From the IMG/VR virus record IMGVR_UViG_3300027796_000297, positions 1-24,933 of that record: DNA of 24,933 nt. The stretch is one strand, 5' to 3'. The DNA comes from a virus. Shown here piece after piece: positions 1 through 6,945 of this stretch. The notes beneath the pieces were generated by a model. The model made no database searches, had not been told where the DNA came from, and saw nothing but the letters and a program-made list of their open reading frames with translations. Made by a program: the position numbers and the translations under genes. Within the stretch, counting starts at the first letter, position 1. Every line of letters begins with the position of its first letter.

Positions 1-1026
1 ATGACCGGGAGCGAGATGCGGGCCATCCGCGAGCGACGGGGCTTGACGCAGCCCGATTTCGCCGCATGGCTCAACGACACGCTCAACCGCCGTTACGACG
101 GCGCGAAAATCAGCCGCTGGGAAACGGAGCGGGAGAAAATCCCCCGTGAAATCGAAGGCACTTTGTTGATCGCCTCGCTGGGCGGGCGGGAGCTGCGCGG
201 CGGCGGGCGCCCGCTGGTGCTGTCCACCACCCTGACCAAGGGCGGGTCGGCGAAGACGGAATCGGCGGTCAACATCGCCTATATTCTGGCCCGCGCCGGT
301 TATCGGACGCTGCTGGTCGACGCCGACAGCCAGGCGAACGCCTCGGTTCACGTCGGGCTGGACAAGGAGCGTCTGGTCGCGCTGACCAAGGCGCGTTTGA
401 CGCTGGCCGACGTCATCCTGGACCGGGCGACCGCCGCCGACGCCATCGTGGCGGTGGAGCAGGCCCCCAATCTGGATCTGCTGCCGTCGAGCATCGCGTT
501 GGCGCGGGCGGAAAGCGAACTGAACGGCCAGCCCTTCGGACGTTTGGCCCGCTTGTCGGAGGTGATTCGCAGCGTCGGCGACCGTTACGACTTCGTCATC
601 ATCGATTGCGCGCCCGCCATCGGCACGGTGACGCTCAACGCCCTGGTGGCGGCGGATTGCGTGCTGATGCCCTGCCAGACCGAAAGCTTCGCCGTGATGG
701 CGGTGGAGGATCTGGTGCAGGAAACCATCGGTGCCTTGACCAAGCGGGAAAACCCGCGTTTGAAGGTTCTGGGCATTCTGCCCACCCTCTACAACGCGCG
801 GCAAACGCAGGACCGCGCCTCGCTGGATGAGATCCACGCGCTGTGGGGGCCGCGTTTCAAGGTGTATGATCCGGTGCCGCGCAGCGCCGTCTACGCCCAG
901 GCGTCCGCCGCGCAGACGATCACCCTGGCGGCGGATCCGGGCGCGCCGGGGGTGGAAAGCTACGTCGCCATCGCCCGCGATTTGATCGACGCCGCCGAAC
1001 GGATGGAGGCCGCCGATGCCGCCTAA
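1..1026 (+). CDS. parA: ParA-type partition ATPase with N-terminal Xre-like HTH
   Basis: This 341-aa protein is a deviant-Walker ATPase of the ParA/MinD family that should drive segregation of a low-copy replicon together with the overlapping ParB. Residues ~5-50 look like an Xre/Cro-type helix-turn-helix (LTQPDFAAWLN then KISRWETEREKIP), which in type Ia systems allows autorepression of the par operon. The deviant Walker A is KGGSAKT at 80-86, the A' segment is LLVDADSQAN at 104-113, and Walker B is FVIIDCAP at 198-205. The ATG is the first base of the window, so the promoter and ribosome site lie outside and a longer N-terminus cannot be excluded; Met6 is an alternative start. The HTH plus ATPase layout resembles P1 ParA rather than the short chromosomal Soj type, although P1 uses a different HTH fold. 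Confidence 0.93.
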   Translation: MTGSEMRAIRERRGLTQPDFAAWLNDTLNRRYDGAKISRWETEREKIPREIEGTLLIASLGGRELRGGGRPLVLSTTLTKGGSAKTESAVNIAYILARAGYRTLLVDADSQANASVHVGLDKERLVALTKARLTLADVILDRATAADAIVAVEQAPNLDLLPSSIALARAESELNGQPFGRLARLSEVIRSVGDRYDFVIIDCAPAIGTVTLNALVAADCVLMPCQTESFAVMAVEDLVQETIGALTKRENPRLKVLGILPTLYNARQTQDRASLDEIHALWGPRFKVYDPVPRSAVYAQASAAQTITLAADPGAPGVESYVAIARDLIDAAERMEAADAA

Positions 1027-1873
1027 ACTGGTGCGCAAGCCGACCCGGATCGGCGCCTATGAACAGGGCGGAATCGGCGTGGTGGATGGCCTGACCGGGG
1101 TGTCCGGCGATTTCCCCCGCTTGATCGAGGTTGGCCTGGACGCCATCCGCGACAACCCCGACCAGCCCCGCACGGTGTTTGACGAGGAGGCGCTCCGCTC
1201 CCTGGCCGACTCCATCGCGCGCCACGGGCTGCAACAGCCGATCCTGGTGGCCGAATTGCCGGAACGCGGCGTCTATCGGCTGGTGGCGGGGGAACGGCGT
1301 TTGCTGGCCCATCGGATGCTGGGGCGGGCGACGATCTTCGCCATCATCACCGCTGGCAAACCCGAAGAAATCAGCATCATCGAGAATGTGTTGCGCGAGG
1401 ATCTCGACGCCGTCGATTTCGCGCGCGGGCTGGAACGGCTGATCGACATTCACGGCTACACCCACGACGCGCTTGGCGCGTTGATCGGCAAGGACGCGAC
1501 CGTCGTCACCAAATCCCTGGCGGTGTTGCGGCTTCCGTCGGACATTCTGGCCGATTACCAGACCAACCGCGCCCGTCTGGTCAGCGCCAGCGTGCTGCGC
1601 GAAATCGCCGAAGCGGGCGAGGAGCCGGCGCAGCGGCGCTTGTGGCGCAAGGCGTCGGAGGGGTTGACGGTCAAACAGCTCCGCGTCGCCAAAAAGGCGG
1701 AGGCCGCTGGCGAGACGGACGACGCGCTCGCCTTGCGGGTCGCGAAAAGCGTCAAGACCATCGGGCGCGAGGTGGAGGCGTTGAAGGCCGCCCGCGACGG
1801 GTTGAGCGCGGCGCACCGCAGCCGTTTGGCCGAACTCCACGCCGAGATCGGGCGCTTGCTGGCCGGTGATTGA
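1016..1873 (+). CDS. parB: ParB-type centromere-binding protein
   Basis: This 285-aa ParB/Spo0J-family protein should bind the centromere and stimulate ParA. The N-terminal ParB/Srx (CTPase) domain spans ~38-130: NPDQPR at 47-52, the LADSIARHGLQQPILV segment at 63-78, the GERR motif at 92-95 and ENVLREDL at 123-130. The DNA-binding HTH follows at ~150-195 (DALGALIGKD then VTKSLAVLRLP). The C-terminal ~60 residues are charged and helical and probably dimerise. The start overlaps the parA stop by 11 bp and has GGAGG at 1005-1009 with a 6-nt spacer, so translation is coupled to parA. The next thing downstream is a large inverted repeat, a natural candidate for its target. Confidence 0.92.
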   Translation: MPPKLVRKPTRIGAYEQGGIGVVDGLTGVSGDFPRLIEVGLDAIRDNPDQPRTVFDEEALRSLADSIARHGLQQPILVAELPERGVYRLVAGERRLLAHRMLGRATIFAIITAGKPEEISIIENVLREDLDAVDFARGLERLIDIHGYTHDALGALIGKDATVVTKSLAVLRLPSDILADYQTNRARLVSASVLREIAEAGEEPAQRRLWRKASEGLTVKQLRVAKKAEAAGETDDALALRVAKSVKTIGREVEALKAARDGLSAAHRSRLAELHAEIGRLLAGD

Positions 1874-1880
1874 TCGCATC

Positions 1881-1947
1881 CTGCGACGTCACAGCTCGCC
1901 ATAGGATTGTTTGTCACTCAATTTTTGGGCGAGCTGTGACGTCGCAG
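1881..1947. repeat. 20-bp perfect inverted repeat behind parB, candidate parS
   Basis: The arms 1881-1900 (CTGCGACGTCACAGCTCGCC) and 1928-1947 are exact reverse complements. They are separated by 27 bp that are unusually AT-rich for this window. Each arm begins, at its outer end, with a 14-bp near-palindrome of the form CTGYGACGTCRCAG. The element starts 7 bp after the parB stop. P1-type parS sites also lie just downstream of parB and use inverted protein-binding motifs flanking a bendable segment; the match here is architectural, not sequence identity. It could also act as a transcription terminator, since TTTT follows at 1950-1953, but the long loop makes that less attractive as its only role. 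Confidence 0.6.
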
Positions 1948-2065
1948 CGTTTTGGGCGTGACGGCCCCGCGCGCTGCGGCGCGCCCGCCTTTTGCAAATT
2001 TTGATCCGGCGCGCTTGAGATTTTGTTCCTGTCGTGTTCTGGTTTTCCCGTCGGTGGGGCGGGAG

Positions 2066-2080
2066 GATGGTCGTGACGGG
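2066..2080 (+). promoter_or_regulatory. GTCGTGACGG element before the replication module
   Basis: GATGGTCGTGACGGG on the + strand shares 14 bases (GATGGTCGTGACGG) with the copy at 23.67 kb and the core GTCGTGACG with the copies at 10.86, 15.63 and 19.73 kb. It reads in the direction of the downstream genes, as do the copies in the tail operon. The function is unknown. Confidence 0.45.
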
Positions 2081-2338
2081 TTCGGCGCGCGCGGGTGGCC
2101 AAGGCTGCAAATCAGCGGATAGAAATTCAGGAAACCCGCCGGTTCGGGCGTTCGGGCGGCCCAATGGCCGATGGCCAGCGGGTGACGAACACAAGACATT
2201 GTTCCTGTCCGCCAGCCGATCCGCCTTCCCTCCCCTGCCCTGTTCCTGGCCGCGCGCGGGCGGCTTGCGGTCGCCGCCCGCCTGACGGGTCGGGCCGCAA
2301 GACGCGACGCAGAACATCCACAATAAAGGAGACGCGCC

Positions 2339-2443
2339 ATGGGCGCAGGGTTTCGGCGACGCGCGGCGCCGGACGCCGCCCCCGCGCGTCGATTGGCGGG
2401 CGGCGGCGGTCTGTTGGGCGCGCAACCAGGGAGGATTCGGTGA
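2339..2443 (+). CDS. 34-aa leader ORF coupled to the replication gene
   Basis: This short frame runs from ATG 2339 to TGA 2441-2443. It has one of the best ribosome sites in the window: AAGGAG at 2326-2331, 7 nt before the ATG. Its TGA overlaps the GTG start of the next gene as GTGA, the same type of junction used elsewhere here. The peptide begins MGAGFRRRAAPD and is rich in Arg, Ala and Gly, with no recognisable domain. It could be a coupling leader that sets translation of the replication protein, or a small protein in its own right. The strong ribosome site and the exact overlap support translation; the composition says nothing about function. Confidence 0.5.
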   Translation: MGAGFRRRAAPDAAPARRLAGGGGLLGAQPGRIR

Positions 2444-3348
2444 GAGACTATGGAAAGGTGCGGACGGTCTTTTGGACCGATGACCGCGTCGCGTCGCTCA
2501 GCGACGATGGAAAGCTGCTGGCGCTGTATCTGCTGACCAGCCCGCACGCCAACGCGGTTGGGTGCTACCGGCTGCCCAGCGGCTATGTGTCCGACGATGT
2601 GGGGTGGGAGCGGGCGCGCGTGGAGCGGGCCTTTGGCGAATTGGTCGAGGCCCGCTTCGCCCGCCGCTGCCCCCGCACGGGCTGGACGCTGATCGTCAAT
2701 TATCTGCGGCACAACGAAATTGAAAACGGCAATGTCGGCAAGGCCTGCGTGCGGATGCTGGAACAGGTGCCCGCCTCCGTGCCCTTCGCCGACGCGCTGT
2801 TGCGCGCGCTGTCGCCCTGCCGGGAACGCTTCCCCGACGGGTTCCTGGAACGGTACGCCAAACGGTTTCCGAACCCTTTGCCCTTCCCAGAACCTGAACC
2901 CAACCCGGAACCCACCACAAAGGCTGACGCCTTTGCGGCCGCGTCCCGTGAAGCGCCCGCCGCGCCGACCGACGCGGAACTGGTCTGGGGCGACGGTTTG
3001 GCGTGGCTGTCGCAGGCCAGCGGCAAGGCGGCCAGCGGCCTGCGCGCCCTGATTGGCCGCTGGTGCGCGGTGTATGGCGCCGACCATGTGCTGGTCGTGA
3101 TGTCCGATTGCCGAAGCCAATCGCCCCCCGTCGTTGGTCCCGTCGCCTGGATCGAAGCCGCCCTCAAACACCGGAAGACCGCCCATGACCGACATCGTTC
3201 CTCTGTCCAGCCGCCGCGCCGCCGCAACGGCCTGCTTGAACTCCGCGAACAGGAGCTTGGCCTCAGCCCTGGAAAGCCGGATGGAGGTGTTGCCGGATGG
3301 GACGGAACGGCCTTCGATCTGGACGCCGCCGCCGTCCGTGTCGCCTGA
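2440..3348 (+). CDS. Phage replisome-organiser-like protein, winged-helix N-terminus
   Basis: The gene encodes 302 aa. The start is GTG 2440, chosen because AGGGAGGA at 2428-2435 precedes it and the protein then begins VRDYGKVRTVFWTDDRVASL, a beginning typical of phage replication proteins. Residues ~18-95 look like a winged helix (LLALYLLTSPHANAVGCYRL; then GWERARVERAFGEL and a strand pair ending TLIVNYLRH). Residues ~143-160 form an acidic, proline-rich linker (PFPEPEPNPEPTT), common in phage replisome organisers. A helical C-terminal part follows (~180-250). By analogy it should recognise the origin and recruit helicase factors; this is inferred from architecture. The last ~55 codons are also read in another frame as the start of the next gene, and their third-position GC is lower than in that frame. 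Confidence 0.6.
   Translation: MRDYGKVRTVFWTDDRVASLSDDGKLLALYLLTSPHANAVGCYRLPSGYVSDDVGWERARVERAFGELVEARFARRCPRTGWTLIVNYLRHNEIENGNVGKACVRMLEQVPASVPFADALLRALSPCRERFPDGFLERYAKRFPNPLPFPEPEPNPEPTTKADAFAAASREAPAAPTDAELVWGDGLAWLSQASGKAASGLRALIGRWCAVYGADHVLVVMSDCRSQSPPVVGPVAWIEAALKHRKTAHDRHRSSVQPPRRRNGLLELREQELGLSPGKPDGGVAGWDGTAFDLDAAAVRVA
2871..2935. repeat. GAACC-rich stretch and small hairpin inside the replication gene
   Basis: GAACC occurs at 2871, 2890, 2896 and 2908. It is followed by a perfect 7-bp hairpin with a 4-nt loop (CAAAGGC at 2918-2924, GCCTTTG at 2929-2935). Lambda-type origins lie inside the initiator gene, which makes the position suggestive. However, the GAACC copies mostly reflect the Glu-Pro codons of the linker, so this is weak evidence for an origin. 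Confidence 0.2.
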
Positions 3349-3889
3349 CCTGCGGGCGGAGGCCGCCGCCGCCCTGGCGGCGATGGACGCCGCTGAATCG
3401 GTCGCGCCGCCGTCGCGCGTCCGGCAATGGCTGATTGATCTGGCCCCGCTGGTCGCGGGCGTCATGACGCTGGAAGACGCCCGCCAGCGGGTGGACGCCC
3501 TGGCCGTCAGCCTGGACTATCCCGAGGCCTGCTTCACCCCGGCCTCGCTGCGCAAGGCGGCCCGGCGCTTCACCTTCTTTCCCGGTTACAAGGAGCTGTG
3601 CGACGTTCTGGACGATCATCGGACCGAATTGCGGGTGAGACGCCAGCGGCTCGCCGCCATCGTTCAGGCGGACGGCCAAGCCGGACCGGCGGCGGCCGGA
3701 CGGAAAAGGCCGCCCTCCCCCGCCCCCTCCCCCGCCCCCTCCCCCATCGACCGCAGCGCCCCGGCCCAGGACCGCGTGCGTCGGATTCTGGCGGAGGCGG
3801 GAATCGCCCTGCGCCGTCCGGGAACCGGGCCGGGCCGACCGACGGCGGACGGCCCGGGGGACCGTCACCAACCGGCGGCGATGTCGTAA
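3185..3889 (+). CDS. Putative replication accessory protein overlapping the previous gene
   Basis: The gene encodes 234 aa. The start ATG 3185 is supported by GGAAG at 3173-3177 with a 7-nt spacer and by good third-position GC from the first codon on. It lies 164 bp inside the previous gene, in another frame. Residues ~77-160 form a compact helical segment (WLIDLAPLVAGVMTLEDARQ, then a FFPGYKELCDVLDD motif and a basic helix) of a kind seen in phage replication accessory proteins. Residues ~176-188 are a Pro-Ala-Ser repeat, followed by a second short helical segment and a disordered tail. The order of winged-helix initiator then small partner recalls lambda O and P, so a helicase loader is possible, but no defining motif is visible. 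The 3' end overlaps the convergent tail gene by 25 bp. Confidence 0.5.
   Translation: MTDIVPLSSRRAAATACLNSANRSLASALESRMEVLPDGTERPSIWTPPPSVSPDLRAEAAAALAAMDAAESVAPPSRVRQWLIDLAPLVAGVMTLEDARQRVDALAVSLDYPEACFTPASLRKAARRFTFFPGYKELCDVLDDHRTELRVRRQRLAAIVQADGQAGPAAAGRKRPPSPAPSPAPSPIDRSAPAQDRVRRILAEAGIALRRPGTGPGRPTADGPGDRHQPAAMS
3713..3745 (+). repeat. Tandem C-rich 12-bp repeat coding for Pro-Ala-Pro-Ser
   Basis: About three copies of a CCCTCCCCCGCC-like unit with a 12-bp period (T at 3716, 3728 and 3740) lie in frame in the 3185-3889 gene. They encode a short Pro-Ala-Pro-Ser linker. The unit keeps the frame, so copy changes would only alter linker length. Confidence 0.6.
3830..3857 (-). terminator. 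Possible stem-loop terminator of the tail operon
   Basis: CCGGGCCG at 3830-3837 and CGGCCCGG at 3850-3857 form a perfect 8-bp GC stem with a 12-nt loop. Read on the - strand it starts 8 bp after the stop of the last tail gene. No U-tract follows, so it would be a weak or factor-assisted terminator. It lies inside the 3' end of the convergent + strand gene. Confidence 0.3.
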
Positions 3890-4464
3890 TCCCGCACCGC
3901 CGGGACCGAGACAAGCCCTACGCTCAACAGGGCGTCCTTGTGCTGGCGGGCGCGCAGGACGATGGCCTCATAGGCGGCGTCCACCGCCAGACCGAAGGCC
4001 ACCATCGCTTGCGCCGTCGGAACCGGCATCAGGGCGTTGTCCGCGTCGATCCAGACGCGGTTGTCCGGCCAATCCGCCGCCCCTTGCAGCGCCAGGGCGG
4101 CGCGAGCTACGCCGCCGCCGATGTCCGTCCGGTCTTGGGCGGTCAAGCGAAAGCGGTGGCCGTTGTGGACGACGCCGACGGCCAGCTTGTCGGCCTTCAA
4201 CCGTTCCACCTCCGCCACCCGCCGCAACCGCAGCGTCGGCAGTCCTTCGACCCGCAGCGACCAGACCGCGCCGTCATAGAGCGTGTCGCCGGTCAACGGC
4301 ACGTCAGGATCCGGCGCGTCCCGATGCAGGACGGCGGCGTCGGGCGTCGCCCACGGGAACAGCGTGTCCCCGATCATCAGGCCGTCGGCCCCAAAGGCGG
4401 CGGGGGTGTCGTCCGGGGCGGTGTGGACCACCGCGCCGCTGTCCTTGTGCGTCAGAACCAGCAT
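3865..4464 (-). CDS. DUF4376 protein, tail-fibre accessory
   Basis: This 199-aa protein is the last of the tail run. Its C-terminal ~110 residues match the DUF4376 pattern: a KADKLAVGVVHNGHRFRL segment near 90-107, a WPDNRVWIDADN stretch near 132-143, a helix with AYEAIVLRARQHKDALL and a final YDIAAGW. DUF4376 proteins sit beside phage tail fibres and are thought to be fibre-assembly factors or fibre parts. The first ~85 residues, with a FPWATPDAA stretch, resemble the N-terminal half of such proteins. The gene starts 3 bp after the fibre gene stop and has AAAGGG upstream. It converges on the replication module with a 25-bp overlap. Confidence 0.75.
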   Translation of the reverse strand: MLVLTHKDSGAVVHTAPDDTPAAFGADGLMIGDTLFPWATPDAAVLHRDAPDPDVPLTGDTLYDGAVWSLRVEGLPTLRLRRVAEVERLKADKLAVGVVHNGHRFRLTAQDRTDIGGGVARAALALQGAADWPDNRVWIDADNALMPVPTAQAMVAFGLAVDAAYEAIVLRARQHKDALLSVGLVSVPAVRDYDIAAGW

Positions 4465-4467
4465 GGT

Positions 4468-6171
4468 TCAGCCCTTTCTGAGTTTGATGGCGTAGCCGGG
4501 GCCGCCCACCCCGAAGAAAAACACGGCGCTGCCGTCGGGCAGGCGTTTGATCTGGTCGCCCACCTGATAGACGTCGGGGCTTGCGTTGTTGACGCCGGTG
4601 AAAAGCTCCACAGGTTCGCTGTTCGGCGTCGTGACCTCCACCGAATTGTCGGCGTTCTGGCGGAACCGCACCGTCGTGTAGTCGCACTTGTAGCCGGCCG
4701 CCCCGAGACCGGCGTAGGCGTAATAGATCGCGATGATGGGGGCGACGCCGTCGCTGTCGGTTTCGCCGACATACAGCGCGTTGGTGAAATTGTTGTTGCC
4801 GTCGTAACTGGTGCGCCACCAGCGGACCGGCAGGCTGTATTCCTGCCCCCACACCCAGCCTGTGCCCGCCGCGTTCAACCACACCGGCCGCACGCACAGC
4901 CGCGTGCTTTTCAGGTTGGTCCCCACATTTTGCACATCCGCCTTGAAATAAGCCAAGGCGAACGCGGTGGAGGAGATCACCGTCAGATCGGTGTGCCGCG
5001 CCCGATCACTGCTTCCTTCGCCGTTGCGATGCATCGTCAGGAAGCGGCTTGCCGCCGACTGCATGGAGTTCGGGTCATCCATCGACCAATCCCAACCGCT
5101 GTAATCGGCGGTGAATTTGCCGATCTGCACATAGGTGTCCTGGACATTGTCGCTGCGAACGCGGTTGGTGATGACGGCGAAGGTCCGGGCGTCGATGCGG
5201 TGGAACCGCTGGTCCATGTAGTTGGCGCTGTTCGTTCCGTTGGCCCAACCGTAAGGGTAACTAAAGGCGGCGAGTTTCTTCGTGGTTGAGTTGACGGAAA
5301 ACACGCCCCAGTTGCGGGCCTGGTTGCCGGAGTTGTCCCAGTTGAGCTGATACATGCGGAACAGGAAGGCTTGCGGGGCCACCTGCATCACGTCCAACAG
5401 ATAAGCGGCCGCCCAGTTGTAGGCGGTTCCGTTTGGGTAGAACTGGCGGCCGTCGCGGTATCGCATCATCCCGGTCGCGCCGTCATACTCGAACAGATGA
5501 AAGCACCCGACGCCGTTGTAGCCCTGCATGACGATGTAGAGGTTTTCCGCCACCTTGCGCGGGCGCATCATGGTCCAATCCAGGACGCGGGCGTCGATGG
5601 CGGCGTTGAAGTTGGCGGGGGTGTAGCCGGTCCAATCGAAGCTGGCGCGGCGAAGTTCGGTCAGGCTGTTGTCGGCGTTCAACCGCCACCAGACGAACTG
5701 TTTTTTGGCCAGGCTGTGGCTGTGCGTCACGGTCAGAACGTCGCCGTTGGCCTCCAGAAACAGGCCGCCCGGCGTCCCTGAAATCGCCGTGGGCGTGGGA
5801 ATGTCGATCTTGACGCCGGGCGTGTCGCCACTGAAGTCGATCACCTGGATCTGAAGATTGGCGTTGACGTTGGGATTCAGGATCATCCGCCCGTCCGTCG
5901 TCCACTGGACATCCGAATAATGCAGACCAACCGTGGTGTAGGGATGGACGTTGACCAGCGGGGATTTGACGGTTCCCGACAGGCCGCCCCAGGCCGGGGT
6001 GTAGGGCAGGTGGCCACGGTCGCGCAGCGCGAGCGCCTCTTGCAGCGAATAGGCCCCCTGCACGTCTCCGGTGGCCTGCGTCGGAAGGGCCATTTGGGCG
6101 CCGCCGCTGTGCAGAAGGCCGCGAGCGCCTTGCCAACCGTCCACCAAAAGGCCGTTGTTGCGGTCATACAT
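4468..6171 (-). CDS. Putative tail fibre / receptor-binding protein
   Basis: This 567-aa protein is rich in Trp, Tyr, Asn and Thr, with many short beta-like segments and no hydrophobic membrane stretch. Several segments of similar style recur, such as HYSDVQWTTDGRMIL, RIDARTFAVITNRV and VISSTAFALAYFKA, which would fit a beta-propeller or beta-solenoid, but I cannot assign a fold. The first ~65 residues (YDRNNGLLVDGWQGARGLL to LRDRGHLPY) could be the base-plate attachment region. Its position between small tail-tip proteins and a DUF4376 gene supports a host-recognition role. A strong site, GAGGAGGGA, precedes the ATG. I see no enzymatic motif. Confidence 0.6.
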   Translation of the reverse strand: MYDRNNGLLVDGWQGARGLLHSGGAQMALPTQATGDVQGAYSLQEALALRDRGHLPYTPAWGGLSGTVKSPLVNVHPYTTVGLHYSDVQWTTDGRMILNPNVNANLQIQVIDFSGDTPGVKIDIPTPTAISGTPGGLFLEANGDVLTVTHSHSLAKKQFVWWRLNADNSLTELRRASFDWTGYTPANFNAAIDARVLDWTMMRPRKVAENLYIVMQGYNGVGCFHLFEYDGATGMMRYRDGRQFYPNGTAYNWAAAYLLDVMQVAPQAFLFRMYQLNWDNSGNQARNWGVFSVNSTTKKLAAFSYPYGWANGTNSANYMDQRFHRIDARTFAVITNRVRSDNVQDTYVQIGKFTADYSGWDWSMDDPNSMQSAASRFLTMHRNGEGSSDRARHTDLTVISSTAFALAYFKADVQNVGTNLKSTRLCVRPVWLNAAGTGWVWGQEYSLPVRWWRTSYDGNNNFTNALYVGETDSDGVAPIIAIYYAYAGLGAAGYKCDYTTVRFRQNADNSVEVTTPNSEPVELFTGVNNASPDVYQVGDQIKRLPDGSAVFFFGVGGPGYAIKLRKG

Positions 6172-6185
6172 GGGGGCGTCCCTCC

Positions 6186-6554
6186 TCAGGCCGCGCGTTC
6201 AAGATAGGACAGGATCATCCGCCCATCCGTGGCGCTGCCGAATTTGTGGCGAATGCGGTCGCCCGCCTTCAAAATCATTCGCTCGCCGTTCGGCAACAGG
6301 TTGATTTTCGATCCCTTGGGCAGGGAAAAATCCCGGACCTGGAAATCCTCGTCGGCTCCGGCGACGCCGCCGGACCGCAGCAACGCCGCTTCCAGCAGAT
6401 AATTCGCCGACGTGCTTTTGTTGGTGTAGATCCAACCGATCAGCACCCATTGCTTGCCGGGCGGAACCTGGACGACGGCGCTGTCGCCCAGGTTGGTCGC
6501 GTCGGCGAGGGTGGTTCCGGGCGTGGACACCTTGCGGTCAAAAGTCGAGGCCAT
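6186..6554 (-). CDS. Small tail-tip/fibre-associated protein
   Basis: This 122-aa protein is not recognised as a named family. It is predicted to be mostly beta: an opening TTLADATNLGDSAVVQVPPGKQW, then WVLIGWIYTN, NYLLEAALLRSG and a final ATDGRMILSYLERAA. Its last ~10 residues resemble the TTDGRMILNPNV segment of the adjacent fibre, which may be chance. Such small beta-sandwich proteins between baseplate and fibre genes are often collar or fibre-adaptor subunits; this is inferred from position. TAGGAGC lies upstream of the ATG, overlapping the previous stop codon. Confidence 0.55.
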   Translation of the reverse strand: MASTFDRKVSTPGTTLADATNLGDSAVVQVPPGKQWVLIGWIYTNKSTSANYLLEAALLRSGGVAGADEDFQVRDFSLPKGSKINLLPNGERMILKAGDRIRHKFGSATDGRMILSYLERAA

Positions 6555-6566
6555 GGGCGGCTGCTC

Positions 6567-6935
6567 CTAAAGCACCAGGGAAAGGGCGATGGCTTCTTCG
6601 GTCGCGGCGTCCGTCATGGTCGCCGCGCCGGTGGCCAACAGGCTGTTCAGTTGCGCGATGGCGGCGTCGCGGGTTGTTCCCACCTCGTCCAACGCGTCGG
6701 TTCGGGCGGCGGCCAGGGCGGTCAGGGCGCTGGTCCCCGCCGTCTGGAGGTTGTCCACCTGGAGACCGCCCTCGTCCTTGACCTGCTGCATGGTCACAGA
6801 GCCGGTCAGGGATTCCACGCTTTTGGCGAGGAAGGCGATCTCCTTGGGATCGGTCAGGCCGGTGATGACCTGTTCGGTTTTGGCCTTGATGGCGTTGATG
6901 GCGCCGGTCAGGTCCGGCGTGGTCGCATAGGGCAT
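6567..6935 (-). CDS. Small helical tail-region protein
   Basis: This 122-aa protein is almost wholly helical in composition, with long Ala/Thr/Leu stretches (TSALTALAAARTDALDEVGTT, in part, near 70-90) suggesting a coiled coil. The N-terminus reads MPYATTPDLTGAINAIKAKT. It belongs to no family I recognise. It is followed after 12 bp by the next small tail protein and preceded by AGGGGAA. A trimeric connector between baseplate and fibre would fit such a helix-rich protein, but this is a guess from context. Confidence 0.5.
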   Translation of the reverse strand: MPYATTPDLTGAINAIKAKTEQVITGLTDPKEIAFLAKSVESLTGSVTMQQVKDEGGLQVDNLQTAGTSALTALAAARTDALDEVGTTRDAAIAQLNSLLATGAATMTDAATEEAIALSLVL

Positions 6936-6945
6936 GTCGTTTCCC

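Larger units (their letters stand above)
1874..2338. other. Non-coding region between par and replication modules
   Basis: About 465 bp contain no convincing gene. The region holds the inverted repeat at 1881-1947 and an AT-rich patch around 1990-2050. The 11-bp direct repeat TTGTTCCTGTC occurs at 2023-2033 and 2199-2209, with its core TGTTCCTG again at 2241-2248. The GTCGTGACGG word lies at 2070-2079. A reading frame that is open through 2095-2439 in the frame of the next gene is rich in Arg and Pro, resembles nothing and lacks a ribosome site, so I treat it as untranslated. The leader mRNA of the replication genes probably starts here, but no clear promoter hexamer pair is visible. Confidence 0.5.

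Noticed and set aside
1881-1947. Rho-independent terminator as the only explanation of the inverted repeat
   Set aside because: The loop is 27 nt, the arms contain ordered 14-bp near-palindromes, and the T-run has only four bases. A terminator role may be added but does not explain the structure.
2095-2439. An upstream extension of the 302-aa replication protein
   Set aside because: The extension is Arg/Pro-rich, lacks a ribosome site, and the GTG at 2440 has a strong site followed by a typical family beginning.
1918-3465. A 515-codon - strand frame
   Set aside because: It is opposite the replication module, crosses the non-coding region and has no family resemblance or ribosome site.
4628-4636. 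A further GTCGTGACC on the + strand inside the fibre gene, and GGTCACGACC at 7158-7167 at a gene end
   Set aside because: Both are inside coding sequence. The first is opposite to transcription and the second encodes the last residues of the DPLAQTF protein, so chance is enough to explain them.
3598-5289. A 563-codon + strand frame
   Set aside because: It is antisense to the DUF4376 and fibre genes and overlaps the supported 3185-3889 gene in another frame.
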